This document shows positions 1 through 7,030 of a DNA stretch of 9,923 nt, piece after piece (position 1 is the first letter of the stretch; each line of letters opens with the position of its first letter). Location: contig JAEZEN010000418.1 in the NCBI GenBank assembly GCA_023433185.1, positions 1-9,923 of the forward strand, written 5' to 3'. The notes beneath the pieces were generated by a model. That model searched no databases, was not told the origin of the DNA, and saw nothing but the letters and a program-made list of their open reading frames with translations. The stretch is from Pseudomonadota bacterium (lineage in GTDB: Bacteria > Pseudomonadota > Alphaproteobacteria > Rhizobiales > Kaistiaceae). The position numbers were made by a program, and so were the translations under genes.

Positions 1-30
1 CGACCGGCGGGCCCCTTGGGGGCGGGCTGT

Positions 31-52
31 CCCGCCGGCGATGACCGGCGGG
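31..52. repeat. 8-bp inverted repeat (hairpin)
   Basis: CCCGCCGG (31-38) and CCGGCGGG (45-52) form a perfect 8-bp stem around the loop CGATGA. It lies downstream of cheR on the minus strand. It may be a second termination or stabilisation structure, or belong to a gene to the left of the window. No T-tract flanks it. Confidence 0.35.
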
Positions 53-72
53 GATCGGGCTCCGTGAGCAGG

Positions 73-93
73 CTGCCCCGCGCCCGGGGGCAG
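73..93 (-). terminator. Possible end-of-operon hairpin after cheR
   Basis: The arms CTGCCCC (73-79) and GGGGCAG (87-93) pair perfectly around a 7-nt loop, about 70 bases beyond the cheR stop. The stem is strong and well placed for the 3' end of the che transcript. Neither side has a run of T, so this is not a classical intrinsic terminator. It could act with Rho or only protect the 3' end. Confidence 0.3.
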
Positions 94-164
94 CGCGCTC
101 GGCATGCGGTCACCGTGACCTGCCGGAGATCCGCGTCAACGGGTTTCCGATGCGCCGCGCCGGT

Positions 165-977
165 TCACACGCGGACATTGAGCGCGCGTTGGGCGGGCGA
201 GGGCTTGAAGCGATCGGTGATGCCGACCACGGTCTCGGCGCCGCCCAGTACGAGGAAACCATCGCGGGCCAGGACGGTCTCGAGGCGCCCGAGGACCTCC
301 CGCTTGGTTTCCAGGTCGAAATAGATGAGCACGTTCCTGCAGAAGATCACGTCGAACTTCCCGAGGAGGACCGGCGACTCGAGCAGGTTGAACTCGCGGA
401 ACGTCACCATGCGACGGATATCCTGGCTGATGCGCCAGTTGTCGCCTTCCTTCGCGAAGTGCTTGAGCAGGTACCGGACCGGCAGGCCGCGCTGCACCTC
501 GAACTGGGTGTAGAGTCCCGAGCGGGCACGTTCCAGGGCCTCGCCGGAGATGTCGGTCGAGATGATCTCCACCCTTCGCCCCGGAATCTTCGCGGCGTGC
601 TCCTGGAGGAGCATGGCGAGCGAGTAGGGCTCCTGGCCAGTCGATGCGGCAGCGGACCATATCCGGAGTTCCCGGCCGGCCGGTCGTGCCGCGTGCAGCG
701 TCGGCAGGACGACCGAGATGAACGCATCGAACGGCTGCTTGTCCCGGAAGAACAGCGATTCGTTCGTGGTCATCGCCTCGACGACGGCCTTCCGCGTGCG
801 GTCTTCATGCGGCTGCTTCAGGCGATCGACGAGTTGGGCGAGCGACGACGCTCCGATCTGGCGGGCGACGGGCATCAGCCGGCTCTCGAGCAGGTAGTGC
901 TTGTCGTCCGAAAGGGCGAGCCCCGATCGGGCATAGAGGAAGGTCCGGAAGAAGGCGTAGTCGGTTGAAGAGATCAC
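165..977 (-). CDS. cheR: CheR, chemoreceptor glutamate methyltransferase
   Basis: This 270-aa cytoplasmic protein should transfer methyl groups from S-adenosylmethionine to receptor glutamates, opposing CheB during adaptation. The N-terminal helical domain (about 1-75) leads into NESLFFRD (72-79). The SAM-binding fold follows, with WSAAASTGQEPYS at 107-119, the acidic STDIS (140-144) that should hold the ribose, and FCRNVLIYFD at 212-221. The length matches a single-domain CheR, with no TPR or other extension. The start is GTG at 977, overlapping the cheB stop by four bases (GTGA), so translation is probably coupled. It is the last gene of the operon. The neighbouring receptor-like protein lacks a C-terminal CheR-binding pentapeptide, so this CheR probably acts directly on methylation helices, or mainly on receptors encoded elsewhere. 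Confidence 0.95.
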   Translation of the reverse strand: MISSTDYAFFRTFLYARSGLALSDDKHYLLESRLMPVARQIGASSLAQLVDRLKQPHEDRTRKAVVEAMTTNESLFFRDKQPFDAFISVVLPTLHAARPAGRELRIWSAAASTGQEPYSLAMLLQEHAAKIPGRRVEIISTDISGEALERARSGLYTQFEVQRGLPVRYLLKHFAKEGDNWRISQDIRRMVTFREFNLLESPVLLGKFDVIFCRNVLIYFDLETKREVLGRLETVLARDGFLVLGGAETVVGITDRFKPSPAQRALNVRV

Positions 978-2140
978 GAGCGCACCCCAGTCAGCATTCT
1001 AGCAATCCGCGGTCCGATCTCGCCGACGGGCAGGATGCCCGAGCACGTTCCCGCCGCGGCAGTGGCGCCGGGCATGCCCCAGACGACGCTAGTTTCCGCA
1101 TCCTGCGCGATGACGCTCCCGCCGGCATCGGCGACCGCCATGGAGCCCTTGGCGCCGTCGGTTCCCATGCCGGTGAGCACGACCGCGAGTGTCCCCGCCC
1201 CGAAGGCCTCCGCCGCCGAGCGGAAAAGCGGATCGACGGCGGGCTTGCAGAAGTTCTCCGGCGGTGCGTCCGAGAGGCGCGCCACGATGCCCTCTCCCGA
1301 CCTTGCAACGAGCAGGTGAAGGCCCCCCTGGGCAACGAGGATGCGGCCGGCCCGTACCGGTTCGCCGTCCCGCGCCTCGGCGGTCGGGATGCCGGTCGCC
1401 TTGCCGAGATGGTCGGCGAGGATCGCGGTGAAGGTCGGCGGCATGTGCTGGGTGATGAGCACGGGCACCCGCGCCAGCGGCGGCCCGATGTCGGTGAGAA
1501 CCTTCCCCAGCGCCTGGGGACCGCCGGTGGAACTGCCGATGACCAGGCAGCGAACCACGCTCATCGAGTAGGGCCGGAGGCGCATGCCGGGTTCGCCCGC
1601 AGCCGCCACACCGCCTGCGTCGGGTCTCCCGTCGCCCTGGAGCGACGGGACCGGCTGGGCACGCTGCCGGAGCGGTTTCCTGCGGCCGAGCTGGCGCACC
1701 TTGGCGACCAGTTCCGCCCTGTATTGGTCCGTCGTCAGGCCGGCCGTCCCCTCGGGCTTGGTGAGGTAGTCGGCCGCGCCGAGGGTGAGCCCCTTGATGG
1801 TGACCTCGGCCCCGCGCCGCGACAGCGTCGAGGCGAGAAGGACCATCACGCCGGGACGCCGCGCGAGCAGCAGCGGCAAGGCCGTGAGGCCGTCCATCTC
1901 CGGCATCTCGATGTCGAGGATCACGACATCGGGCCGGGCCCGGACGACATCGTCGACCGCGAGGCGGCCATTGGCATGGGCGGCCACGACGCGGACGTCG
2001 GACAGTTCGTTGAGCCAGCTGGTGAGGACGCGCCGGATCATGGGCGAATCGTCCACGACCATGACGCGGACGGGCTCCGCGGGACGGATCGCGGACACCC
2101 GCGCGGCGGCCGTTGTGGCGACGGTCTGCGCAAGCGTCAT
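974..2140 (-). CDS. cheB: CheB, receptor methylesterase/deamidase with receiver domain
   Basis: This 388-aa response regulator removes methyl groups from chemoreceptors when phosphorylated by CheA. The receiver domain (about 24-145) has the acidic pair D30/D31, phosphoacceptor D76 in DVVILDIEMP and K128 in the TKP motif. A basic, Pro-rich linker (about 150-192) follows. The esterase domain (about 195-385) carries the catalytic triad: S204 in IGSSTGG, H232 in TQHMP and D328 in TGMGTDG. The first 24 residues form an unremarkable extension before the receiver. The start at 2140 is favoured by its ATGA overlap with the cheY stop, which implies translational coupling. It lies between cheY and cheR, the usual pairing of adaptation enzymes. 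All catalytic and phosphorylation residues I can check are present. Confidence 0.96.
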   Translation of the reverse strand: MTLAQTVATTAAARVSAIRPAEPVRVMVVDDSPMIRRVLTSWLNELSDVRVVAAHANGRLAVDDVVRARPDVVILDIEMPEMDGLTALPLLLARRPGVMVLLASTLSRRGAEVTIKGLTLGAADYLTKPEGTAGLTTDQYRAELVAKVRQLGRRKPLRQRAQPVPSLQGDGRPDAGGVAAAGEPGMRLRPYSMSVVRCLVIGSSTGGPQALGKVLTDIGPPLARVPVLITQHMPPTFTAILADHLGKATGIPTAEARDGEPVRAGRILVAQGGLHLLVARSGEGIVARLSDAPPENFCKPAVDPLFRSAAEAFGAGTLAVVLTGMGTDGAKGSMAVADAGGSVIAQDAETSVVWGMPGATAAAGTCSGILPVGEIGPRIARMLTGVRS

Positions 2141-2502
2141 CCCAGGCCGACCTGGACAAGCTTGTCCTTCAGGATGTCGGCATCGAAAGGCTTCATGATG
2201 TACTCGTCACCTCCGGCTGCGATGGCGGCGGCGATATGCTCGGAGTCGTTCTCGGTGGTGCAGAAGATCACCTTCGGCAGCTCGCCCCCTCGGGTGTTCC
2301 GGAGAATGGAGAGGAACGCGGGCCCGTCCATGACGGGCATGTTCCAGTCGAGCAGGATGGCGTCGGGCATTTCGACCCTGCAGGCATCGAGCGCTTCCTC
2401 GCCGTCCCCGGCTTCGCGAACCGCGAAGTCGAGACTCTCGAGCACGCTTCGGGCGACTATCCTGACGACCCGCGAGTCGTCGACAACCAGACAGGTTCTC
2501 AT
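2137..2502 (-). CDS. cheY: CheY, single-domain chemotaxis response regulator
   Basis: This 121-aa protein is a stand-alone receiver domain and probably the diffusible output that binds the flagellar switch. It has the acidic pair D8/D9, phosphoacceptor D52 in LLDWNMPVMDG, the switch threonine T82 and K104 in the KPF motif. The DWNMPVMDG stretch resembles classical CheY, and there is no output domain. A good ribosome binding site, AGGAG, lies 6 nt before the ATG (2509-2513 on the complementary strand), 28 bases after cheW. Its stop overlaps the cheB start. A function other than motor control, for example phosphate sink or partner of another output, cannot be excluded from sequence alone. It lies directly in the che operon with cognate CheA upstream. 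Confidence 0.95.
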   Translation of the reverse strand: MRTCLVVDDSRVVRIVARSVLESLDFAVREAGDGEEALDACRVEMPDAILLDWNMPVMDGPAFLSILRNTRGGELPKVIFCTTENDSEHIAAAIAAGGDEYIMKPFDADILKDKLVQVGLG

Positions 2503-2530
2503 GGAGTTCTCCTAGTCCCCGTGTCTTGCC

Positions 2531-2995
2531 TCAGGCTGCCGCCAGGACGGGCGAAATCGCACCGAGGGCGCGGTCGACATCAAGGACGAGCATCAGCTCG
2601 CCGTTGAACCGGTAGACCCCCGTGATCAGCTCGGCCCAGCGTGGATCGATGTTGGCCGGGTTCGGCTGGTGGGGCAGCTCGTCGACGGTCAGCACCTCGC
2701 CCACCGCGTCGATGATGAGTCCGTAGGACTCGCCGCGGAAGTCGATGCCGGCCGCCACCAGCGGTTCGGTTTCCCGGGCGGGCAGGCGGAGCAGCGCCCG
2801 CATGTCGATCATCGTCACGATCCGGCCGCGAAGATTGAGGACGCCCTCGACCTCCCGCGGTGCCAGCTTCGCCCGCGTGATCTGCTCGGGGACGAAGACC
2901 TCGTTGATCGCCGCTATCGGCAGCCCGAAGAGCTGGTCGTGGATGCGGACCGTGATGAACTGGCCCGTCCGGGCCCCGGTTTTCTCGTTGCTCAT
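2531..2995 (-). CDS. cheW: CheW, chemoreceptor-kinase coupling protein
   Basis: This 154-aa protein is a single CheW-like beta-barrel domain (about 10-148). It should link CheA to chemoreceptors in signalling arrays at the cell pole or in the cytoplasm. The conserved core NLRGRIVTMIDMR (54-66) includes R56 in the NLRG motif. Further family features are GLIIDAVGEVL (about 91-101) and the C-terminal LMLVLDVDRAL. The length is typical. The ATG overlaps the cheA stop (ATGA), and GGAGAGG sits 4 nt upstream inside the end of cheA, so the two genes should be translated together. CheW binding requires a receptor hairpin tip, which the adjacent receptor-like gene lacks. Its receptor partners are therefore probably encoded elsewhere. 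Confidence 0.95.
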   Translation of the reverse strand: MSNEKTGARTGQFITVRIHDQLFGLPIAAINEVFVPEQITRAKLAPREVEGVLNLRGRIVTMIDMRALLRLPARETEPLVAAGIDFRGESYGLIIDAVGEVLTVDELPHQPNPANIDPRWAELITGVYRFNGELMLVLDVDRALGAISPVLAAA

Positions 2996-5640
2996 GCTGC
3001 CTCTCCGAGAGTCTCACCGTTGACGTTGCCGAGCGCCGCGATCAGTCCGGCGCGGTCCGACTTGGCGATGTGGTTCGTGAAGCCCGCCTCGCGACCGCGC
3101 TGCCGGGCCTCGTCCGAGCAGACGCTCGAGAGGGCGATGAGCGGGAGGTCGGTATAGCGGTCGTCGCGGCGCAGGGCCTCGGCGAACTGGAAGCCGTCCA
3201 TCACGGGCATGTCGAGGTCGCTGATCACGATGTCGAAGCGGTCGCCCGCCGCGATCTGGTTCAGTGCCTGCTGAGCGGAGCCGAGCAGCGTGACCGTGAA
3301 GCCGATGGAACGGAGCACCGGGTCGATGAGCTTGCGGAAGATGGGATCGTCGTCGACCACGAGCAGGCGGCCGCGGGCGCCGCCCTCGGTCGGCGCCTTG
3401 CGCTCGAACCAGTTCGGGAAGGCCTGCGAGAGGTAGTACCCGATGTCGAGGACCTCGGTCGCCTTGCCGGCGATGACCGCGGCGCCGAGCGAGCCGGGCA
3501 GGTCCGAGGGAATCTCGACCGAGACCACCTCGTGGACGATGTCGACGATCTCGTCGACGACCAGGCCCATGGCCCGCCCCTTGTCGGTGAAGACGAGCAT
3601 CGGCAGGCGGCCACCGTCGGGGGTGGTCGTGTCGCTGTCGACGAAGACCAGCGGAATGAGCGTGCCGCGGTAGAGGATGACGAAGCGTCCATTGGCCCGC
3701 TCGATTTCGGAGACCTCGATCTCCTCGAGTCGGGTGACCAGGGACAGCGGCACCGCCTTCGGCTCGGGCGTTCCGGCGCGGAACAGGAGAAGCGAGATCG
3801 AGCCGGTTCCCTCGACGGCACCGGCCTCCGCCGCCCGCTCCATCTCGGCCTGCTCCACCTCGCTGTCGACGTAGCGGGCGATGCCGTTGGGATCGAGGAT
3901 CGGGATCACCCGCCCGTCGCCGAGGATCGTGCTGCCGGAGAACATCTCGATGTGGCGAAGCATCGACGACATCGGCTTGATCACGATCTCCTCGGTGTGG
4001 AGCACGGCATCGACGGCGAGGCCGAAGCGGCGATGGCCGACCTGCATCACCGCGATGAAGCCGCTGTCGAGCGCACCGCCTCCGACGGCGCCGTTGCCCT
4101 CGAGGAGATGCCCCAGGCTGACGATCGGCAGGAGCTTGTCGCGCAGGCGGAGGACCGGCGCGTCCTTGATGCGCTCGATATTGTTCTCGGTCTTGTTCTG
4201 GATGGCGACGAGCTCGATGACCGCGAGTTGCGGAATGGCGAAACGCTCGCCGTCCGACTCGACGATCAGGGCGGGCATGATCGCCAGGGTCAGCGGAATC
4301 TTGATCGTGAAGGTCGACCCCCGCCCCCTGGTCGAGCGCACGTCGACGGTGCCGCCGATCTGGTCGATGTTGGCCCGCACCACGTCCATGCCGACGCCGC
4401 GGCCGGAGACGCTGGTGACGCTGGCGGCCGTCGAGAATCCGGCCTGGAAGATGAAGCGGTTGACCTGGGCGTCGGACATCTTGGCGAGGTCCGCCTCGCT
4501 CGCAAGGCCGTTCTCGCGGGCCTTGGCCCGGATGCGGTCGAGGTTGAGGCCGCGGCCGTCATCGGCGATCTCGACGATGATGTGGCCACCCTCGTGATAG
4601 GCCGAGAGGCGGATCGTGCCCTTCTCCGGCTTGCCGGCGGCGCGGCGCTCTTCCGGTGTCTCTAGGCCATGGTCGGCCGAATTGCGGACCATGTGGGTGA
4701 GGGGATCCTTGATCAGGTCGAGGACCTGGCGATCGAGCTCGGTGTCGGCCCCGACCATGTCGAGCTCGATCTGCTTTCCGAGCTCGTGGGCAAGGTCGCG
4801 CACGATGCGCGGCAGCTTCTGCCAAGCATTGCCGATGGGCTGCATCCGGGTGCGCATGACCGCCTCCTGGAGCTCGGCGGTGACGGTCGAAAGGCGCTGC
4901 AGGGAGACCTTGTAGTCGGATTCCTCCTGGCGCCGGGCGATCTCCATGAGCTGGTTCCGGGTGAGGACCAGTTCCGAGACCATCGTCATCAGGTGCTCGA
5001 GATCGTCGACGTTCACGCGGATTGACTGTGAGGCGACGCTGACATGGCCGCCGCCGGGCTCCTCGACCGGGCCCGCCGGCTTCTGGGCCGCGGCGCCGGC
5101 AGCTTCCGGGGCCCGGGTGTTGTCCGCGGCGACGCGGAGTTCGGGGCGGGCCGCGGGCAGTTCCACGGCGGTCTCGCGGAAGGCGCGCTCGAGGTCGTCG
5201 AGCGATTCCTCGCCGGGACGGAGCGGCCGCTCGAGCGTCTGGGCGGCGGCCGGCGGCGGCGCCTTGCCGGAGGCGAGCGCCTCGAGCTGGCCGATCAGGT
5301 CCTCGTCGGATCCGTTCGGCTCCTTGCCGCCCAGCGCCTCGATCGAGCCGAGCACCTCCTTGATGCGGTCGACGGTCTGCAGGACCAGACCGACCGCCTC
5401 GCCGGTCACCGGCACGCCCTGCCGGAACTTGTCCATGAGCGTCTCGGCGGCGTGGGCCAGCGCCGCGAGCCGCGGCAGGCCGATGAAGCCGCAGGTACCC
5501 TTTATGGTGTGCACCAGACGGAAGATGTTGCTGAGGATCTCGGTGTTGTTCGGCTCGGCCTCGAACCGGACCAGTTCCGTGTCGGCGAGGTCGAGACTCT
5601 CGGCGGTCTCGGTCAGGAACTCTTTGAGAAGGTCGTCCAT
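2992..5640 (-). CDS. cheA: Hybrid CheA histidine kinase with C-terminal receiver
   Basis: This 882-aa kinase should phosphorylate CheY, CheB and its own receiver. The order is: HPt domain (about 1-105) with phosphorylated H44 in RLVHTIKGTCGF; an Ala/Pro/Glu-rich linker (about 125-203) where a P2 domain would be expected; dimerisation helices (about 205-265); ATPase domain (about 270-450) with N-box N320 in HMVRNSADHG, DDGRG at 360-364 and GRGVGMD at 413-419; a CheW-like P5 (about 455-590); a second CheW-like domain (about 613-745); and a receiver (about 757-878) with D808 in ISDLDMPVMDG and K860. The start at 5640 has GGGAG 8 nt upstream. The open frame runs on to 6453, but only across the preceding gene in another frame. 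The stop overlaps the cheW start. All kinase signature residues appear intact. Confidence 0.96.
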   Translation of the reverse strand: MDDLLKEFLTETAESLDLADTELVRFEAEPNNTEILSNIFRLVHTIKGTCGFIGLPRLAALAHAAETLMDKFRQGVPVTGEAVGLVLQTVDRIKEVLGSIEALGGKEPNGSDEDLIGQLEALASGKAPPPAAAQTLERPLRPGEESLDDLERAFRETAVELPAARPELRVAADNTRAPEAAGAAAQKPAGPVEEPGGGHVSVASQSIRVNVDDLEHLMTMVSELVLTRNQLMEIARRQEESDYKVSLQRLSTVTAELQEAVMRTRMQPIGNAWQKLPRIVRDLAHELGKQIELDMVGADTELDRQVLDLIKDPLTHMVRNSADHGLETPEERRAAGKPEKGTIRLSAYHEGGHIIVEIADDGRGLNLDRIRAKARENGLASEADLAKMSDAQVNRFIFQAGFSTAASVTSVSGRGVGMDVVRANIDQIGGTVDVRSTRGRGSTFTIKIPLTLAIMPALIVESDGERFAIPQLAVIELVAIQNKTENNIERIKDAPVLRLRDKLLPIVSLGHLLEGNGAVGGGALDSGFIAVMQVGHRRFGLAVDAVLHTEEIVIKPMSSMLRHIEMFSGSTILGDGRVIPILDPNGIARYVDSEVEQAEMERAAEAGAVEGTGSISLLLFRAGTPEPKAVPLSLVTRLEEIEVSEIERANGRFVILYRGTLIPLVFVDSDTTTPDGGRLPMLVFTDKGRAMGLVVDEIVDIVHEVVSVEIPSDLPGSLGAAVIAGKATEVLDIGYYLSQAFPNWFERKAPTEGGARGRLLVVDDDPIFRKLIDPVLRSIGFTVTLLGSAQQALNQIAAGDRFDIVISDLDMPVMDGFQFAEALRRDDRYTDLPLIALSSVCSDEARQRGREAGFTNHIAKSDRAGLIAALGNVNGETLGEAA

Positions 5641-5658
5641 CGGATCGGCTCCCGTCTG

Positions 5659-5685
5659 CAGTGCGGATGCCGCGGCATCGCACTG
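5659..5685 (-). promoter_or_regulatory. Intercistronic hairpin just upstream of the cheA ribosome binding site
   Basis: In the 97-base gap between the receptor-like gene and cheA, the arms 5659-5665 (CAGTGCG) and 5679-5685 (CGCACTG) pair perfectly. Inside them, ATGC/GCAT closes a CGCG loop with one bulged G at 5666. GTC and GAC flanks could extend the stem. On the minus-strand mRNA the structure ends about 5 nt before the cheA GGGAG site. There is no T-tract, so simple intrinsic termination is unlikely. It could stabilise the processed mRNA, attenuate readthrough or modulate cheA translation, and so set the ratio of the first gene to the kinase. Confidence 0.5.
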
Positions 5686-5741
5686 GACTGCTACGTTGCG
5701 GAAAGCCGGCGCGCCTGGCGGGCACCGGGTCTTGCGATTGA

Positions 5742-6764
5742 TCAGGCGGCGCGCACCCGGATGACGAACTGGTCCATCTGGGACTTGAGGTGGGTCGCCT
5801 GGCTGTCGAGGTCGTTTGCCGCACCCGCGATTTCCGCGGAGACGCGCCCCGTCTCGGCCGCGGCGCGGTTCACGCTGGTGATGTTGGTCGACACCTCCTG
5901 GGTGCCGATTGCGGCCTGCTGGACGTTCTGGGCGATCTCCGCGGTGGCGGCACCCTGCCCATCGACCGAACTGGCGATGACGCCCGAGATCTCGTCGATC
6001 CGCTGGATCGTTCCCGAAATGGTTTCGATCGCCTTCACCACCTCGGCCGTCTCCCCGGCGGATGCAGAGAGTTCCTCGGTGGCCGCTGCGATGGTCTGGA
6101 CGTTGGCGGCGGTCTGTTCGGCCGCGGCGGCGACCACGGCCGACTGGCCCGACGCCTCCCGCGCGGACGAGGCGAGGGACGCCGCGCTGGCCTTCAGTTC
6201 GGTGGCCGCCGCCGAGATCCGGGCATAGACTTGGCCAATGCCTTGTTCGAAGCTCTCGGCCATGGCCGCAACGCGGTCGCGTTGGCCGGAGTCGAGGTAG
6301 ACCGAGATCGCGAAGTCCATGTCGAGGAGCGCGGCTTTGACGAAGGCCTGCTGGAGCGCGATACGTTTGGCGCCGTCGCGGCGGCCGCCGTAGCGGGCGC
6401 CAATCGCCGCCAGCATGCCGCTGATGAGATGGCTGTACCCGCCGATGTACCAACGGGGCTCGAGGCCGAGCTTGTGGTGGGTCTCGCCGATCCGCGTGAC
6501 CGATGTCACGTAGCGCTCGTCGAGGCGTCCGTCGACGATGATCGTCCAGTGGCGAACCTGCATCGCCTTGGCGTGCATCATGTGTTCGCGACTGCGGAAG
6601 AAGGCGGCCGTCTCGGGGAAGCGCCCGACATGGTCATAGAAGGCGTCGAGGATCGGCGGCATCTCCTCGATGATGAACTCCTTCGCCTCGCGCAAGGCGT
6701 CCACGGCCTCATCGCCGATGGCGCTGAAACGAAGCCGTTCGACGATCGTGCTCTGCTGTTCCAT
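5742..6764 (-). CDS. Soluble globin-coupled receptor-like protein lacking the signalling hairpin tip
   Basis: This 340-aa protein has a sensor globin (HemAT type, about 8-160) with candidate proximal haem ligand H96 in ETHHKLGL, followed by the typical EPRWYIGGYSHL stretch. It should bind haem and sense oxygen or a related gas in the cytoplasm, as no membrane segment is visible. The rest (about 165-336) is Ala/Glu/Ser-rich coiled coil. It keeps family features of the outer arms: AEQTAANVQTIAAATEELSAS (215-235) and DGQGAATAEIAQNVQQAA (268-285). Between S235 and A236 the expected inner part is absent, including the [22 protein letters not shown]-type tip that contacts CheA and CheW. From family memory about 100 residues are missing, with the frame intact. 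It is the first gene of the che operon. It could be a decayed receptor, a tipless modulator or a sensor with another output. Confidence 0.85.
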   Translation of the reverse strand: MEQQSTIVERLRFSAIGDEAVDALREAKEFIIEEMPPILDAFYDHVGRFPETAAFFRSREHMMHAKAMQVRHWTIIVDGRLDERYVTSVTRIGETHHKLGLEPRWYIGGYSHLISGMLAAIGARYGGRRDGAKRIALQQAFVKAALLDMDFAISVYLDSGQRDRVAAMAESFEQGIGQVYARISAAATELKASAASLASSAREASGQSAVVAAAAEQTAANVQTIAAATEELSASAGETAEVVKAIETISGTIQRIDEISGVIASSVDGQGAATAEIAQNVQQAAIGTQEVSTNITSVNRAAAETGRVSAEIAGAANDLDSQATHLKSQMDQFVIRVRAA

Positions 6765-6829
6765 CGCGGCGGTCTCGACAGATGAACCTGGTGGGATCGG
6801 AGCTATGCTGGATCAAGCTGGCCCGGGGC

Positions 6830-6997
6830 TTACTTGCCGGGGTTGCACAGCGACCCGATCGTCGGACAGGCCAACACTCCGGCCTGCGCGGCGAGGCTCG
6901 CCTCGATCTGTCCAGCCTGGCATCGCCTGGCAAGTTCGGCCTTGACGGGGGGCACACGTGTTGGCCGTCCCTGCGCACCCGCAGGGTTACTTGCCGG
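6830..6997 (+). repeat. Pair of 11-bp direct repeats TTACTTGCCGG
   Basis: TTACTTGCCGG occurs exactly at 6830-6840 and again at 6987-6997, 157 bp apart. A partial inverted copy, GGCAAGT, lies between them at 6929-6935. Such matches are unlikely by chance in so short a region. They could be binding sites of a regulator of either divergent operon, such as the GntR protein encoded downstream, or traces of a small duplication. The motif is not itself palindromic, unlike a typical GntR operator. Only the two exact copies and the intervening partial copy are meant, not the whole span. Confidence 0.35.
6969..6986. repeat. 7-bp hairpin in the divergent intergenic region
   Basis: CCCTGCG (6969-6975) and CGCAGGG (6980-6986) form a perfect stem around a 4-nt loop. 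It directly abuts the second copy of the 11-bp direct repeat. It could be part of a structured leader or a terminator for transcription across the gap. No T-tract is present on either side. Confidence 0.35.
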
Positions 6998-7030
6998 CGC
7001 CAGCCACGCGACCGGCGGGCGCCGGCGTGC

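Larger units (their letters stand above)
1..164. other. Non-coding flank downstream of cheR
   Basis: I see no convincing gene here. Open frames in this stretch only continue antisense through cheR. On the minus strand this is the region just after the cheR stop codon. It contains three short GC-rich inverted repeats: 31-52, 73-93 and the odd palindrome 108-120 (GGTCACCGTGACC, 6-bp arms around one C). Transcripts leaving cheR would meet them in the order 108-120, 73-93, 31-52. They may jointly end or stabilise the chemotaxis transcript, but none is followed by a T-tract. Confidence 0.5.

Noticed and set aside
965..2515. 516-aa plus-strand open frame
   Set aside because: It lies antisense to cheB and cheY, which carry full catalytic and phosphorylation motifs. 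Its protein is low-complexity Arg/Gly/Asp-rich, as expected of an antisense shadow in GC-rich DNA.
3070..4665. 531-aa plus-strand open frame
   Set aside because: It is entirely antisense to the CheA kinase domains, has biased Asp/Arg/Glu/Gly composition and no recognisable domain.
5641..6453. Extension of CheA upstream to make a 1153-aa protein
   Set aside because: The added segment is Arg/Gly/Pro-rich and lies in another frame over the globin-coupled gene. MDDLLKEFL at 5640 with a ribosome binding site is the natural HPt start.
5742..6764. Frameshift hiding the missing receptor tip in another frame
   Set aside because: I read the other minus-strand frames across this gene and found no tip-like sequence; both arms lie in one uninterrupted frame, so the segment is absent rather than out of frame.
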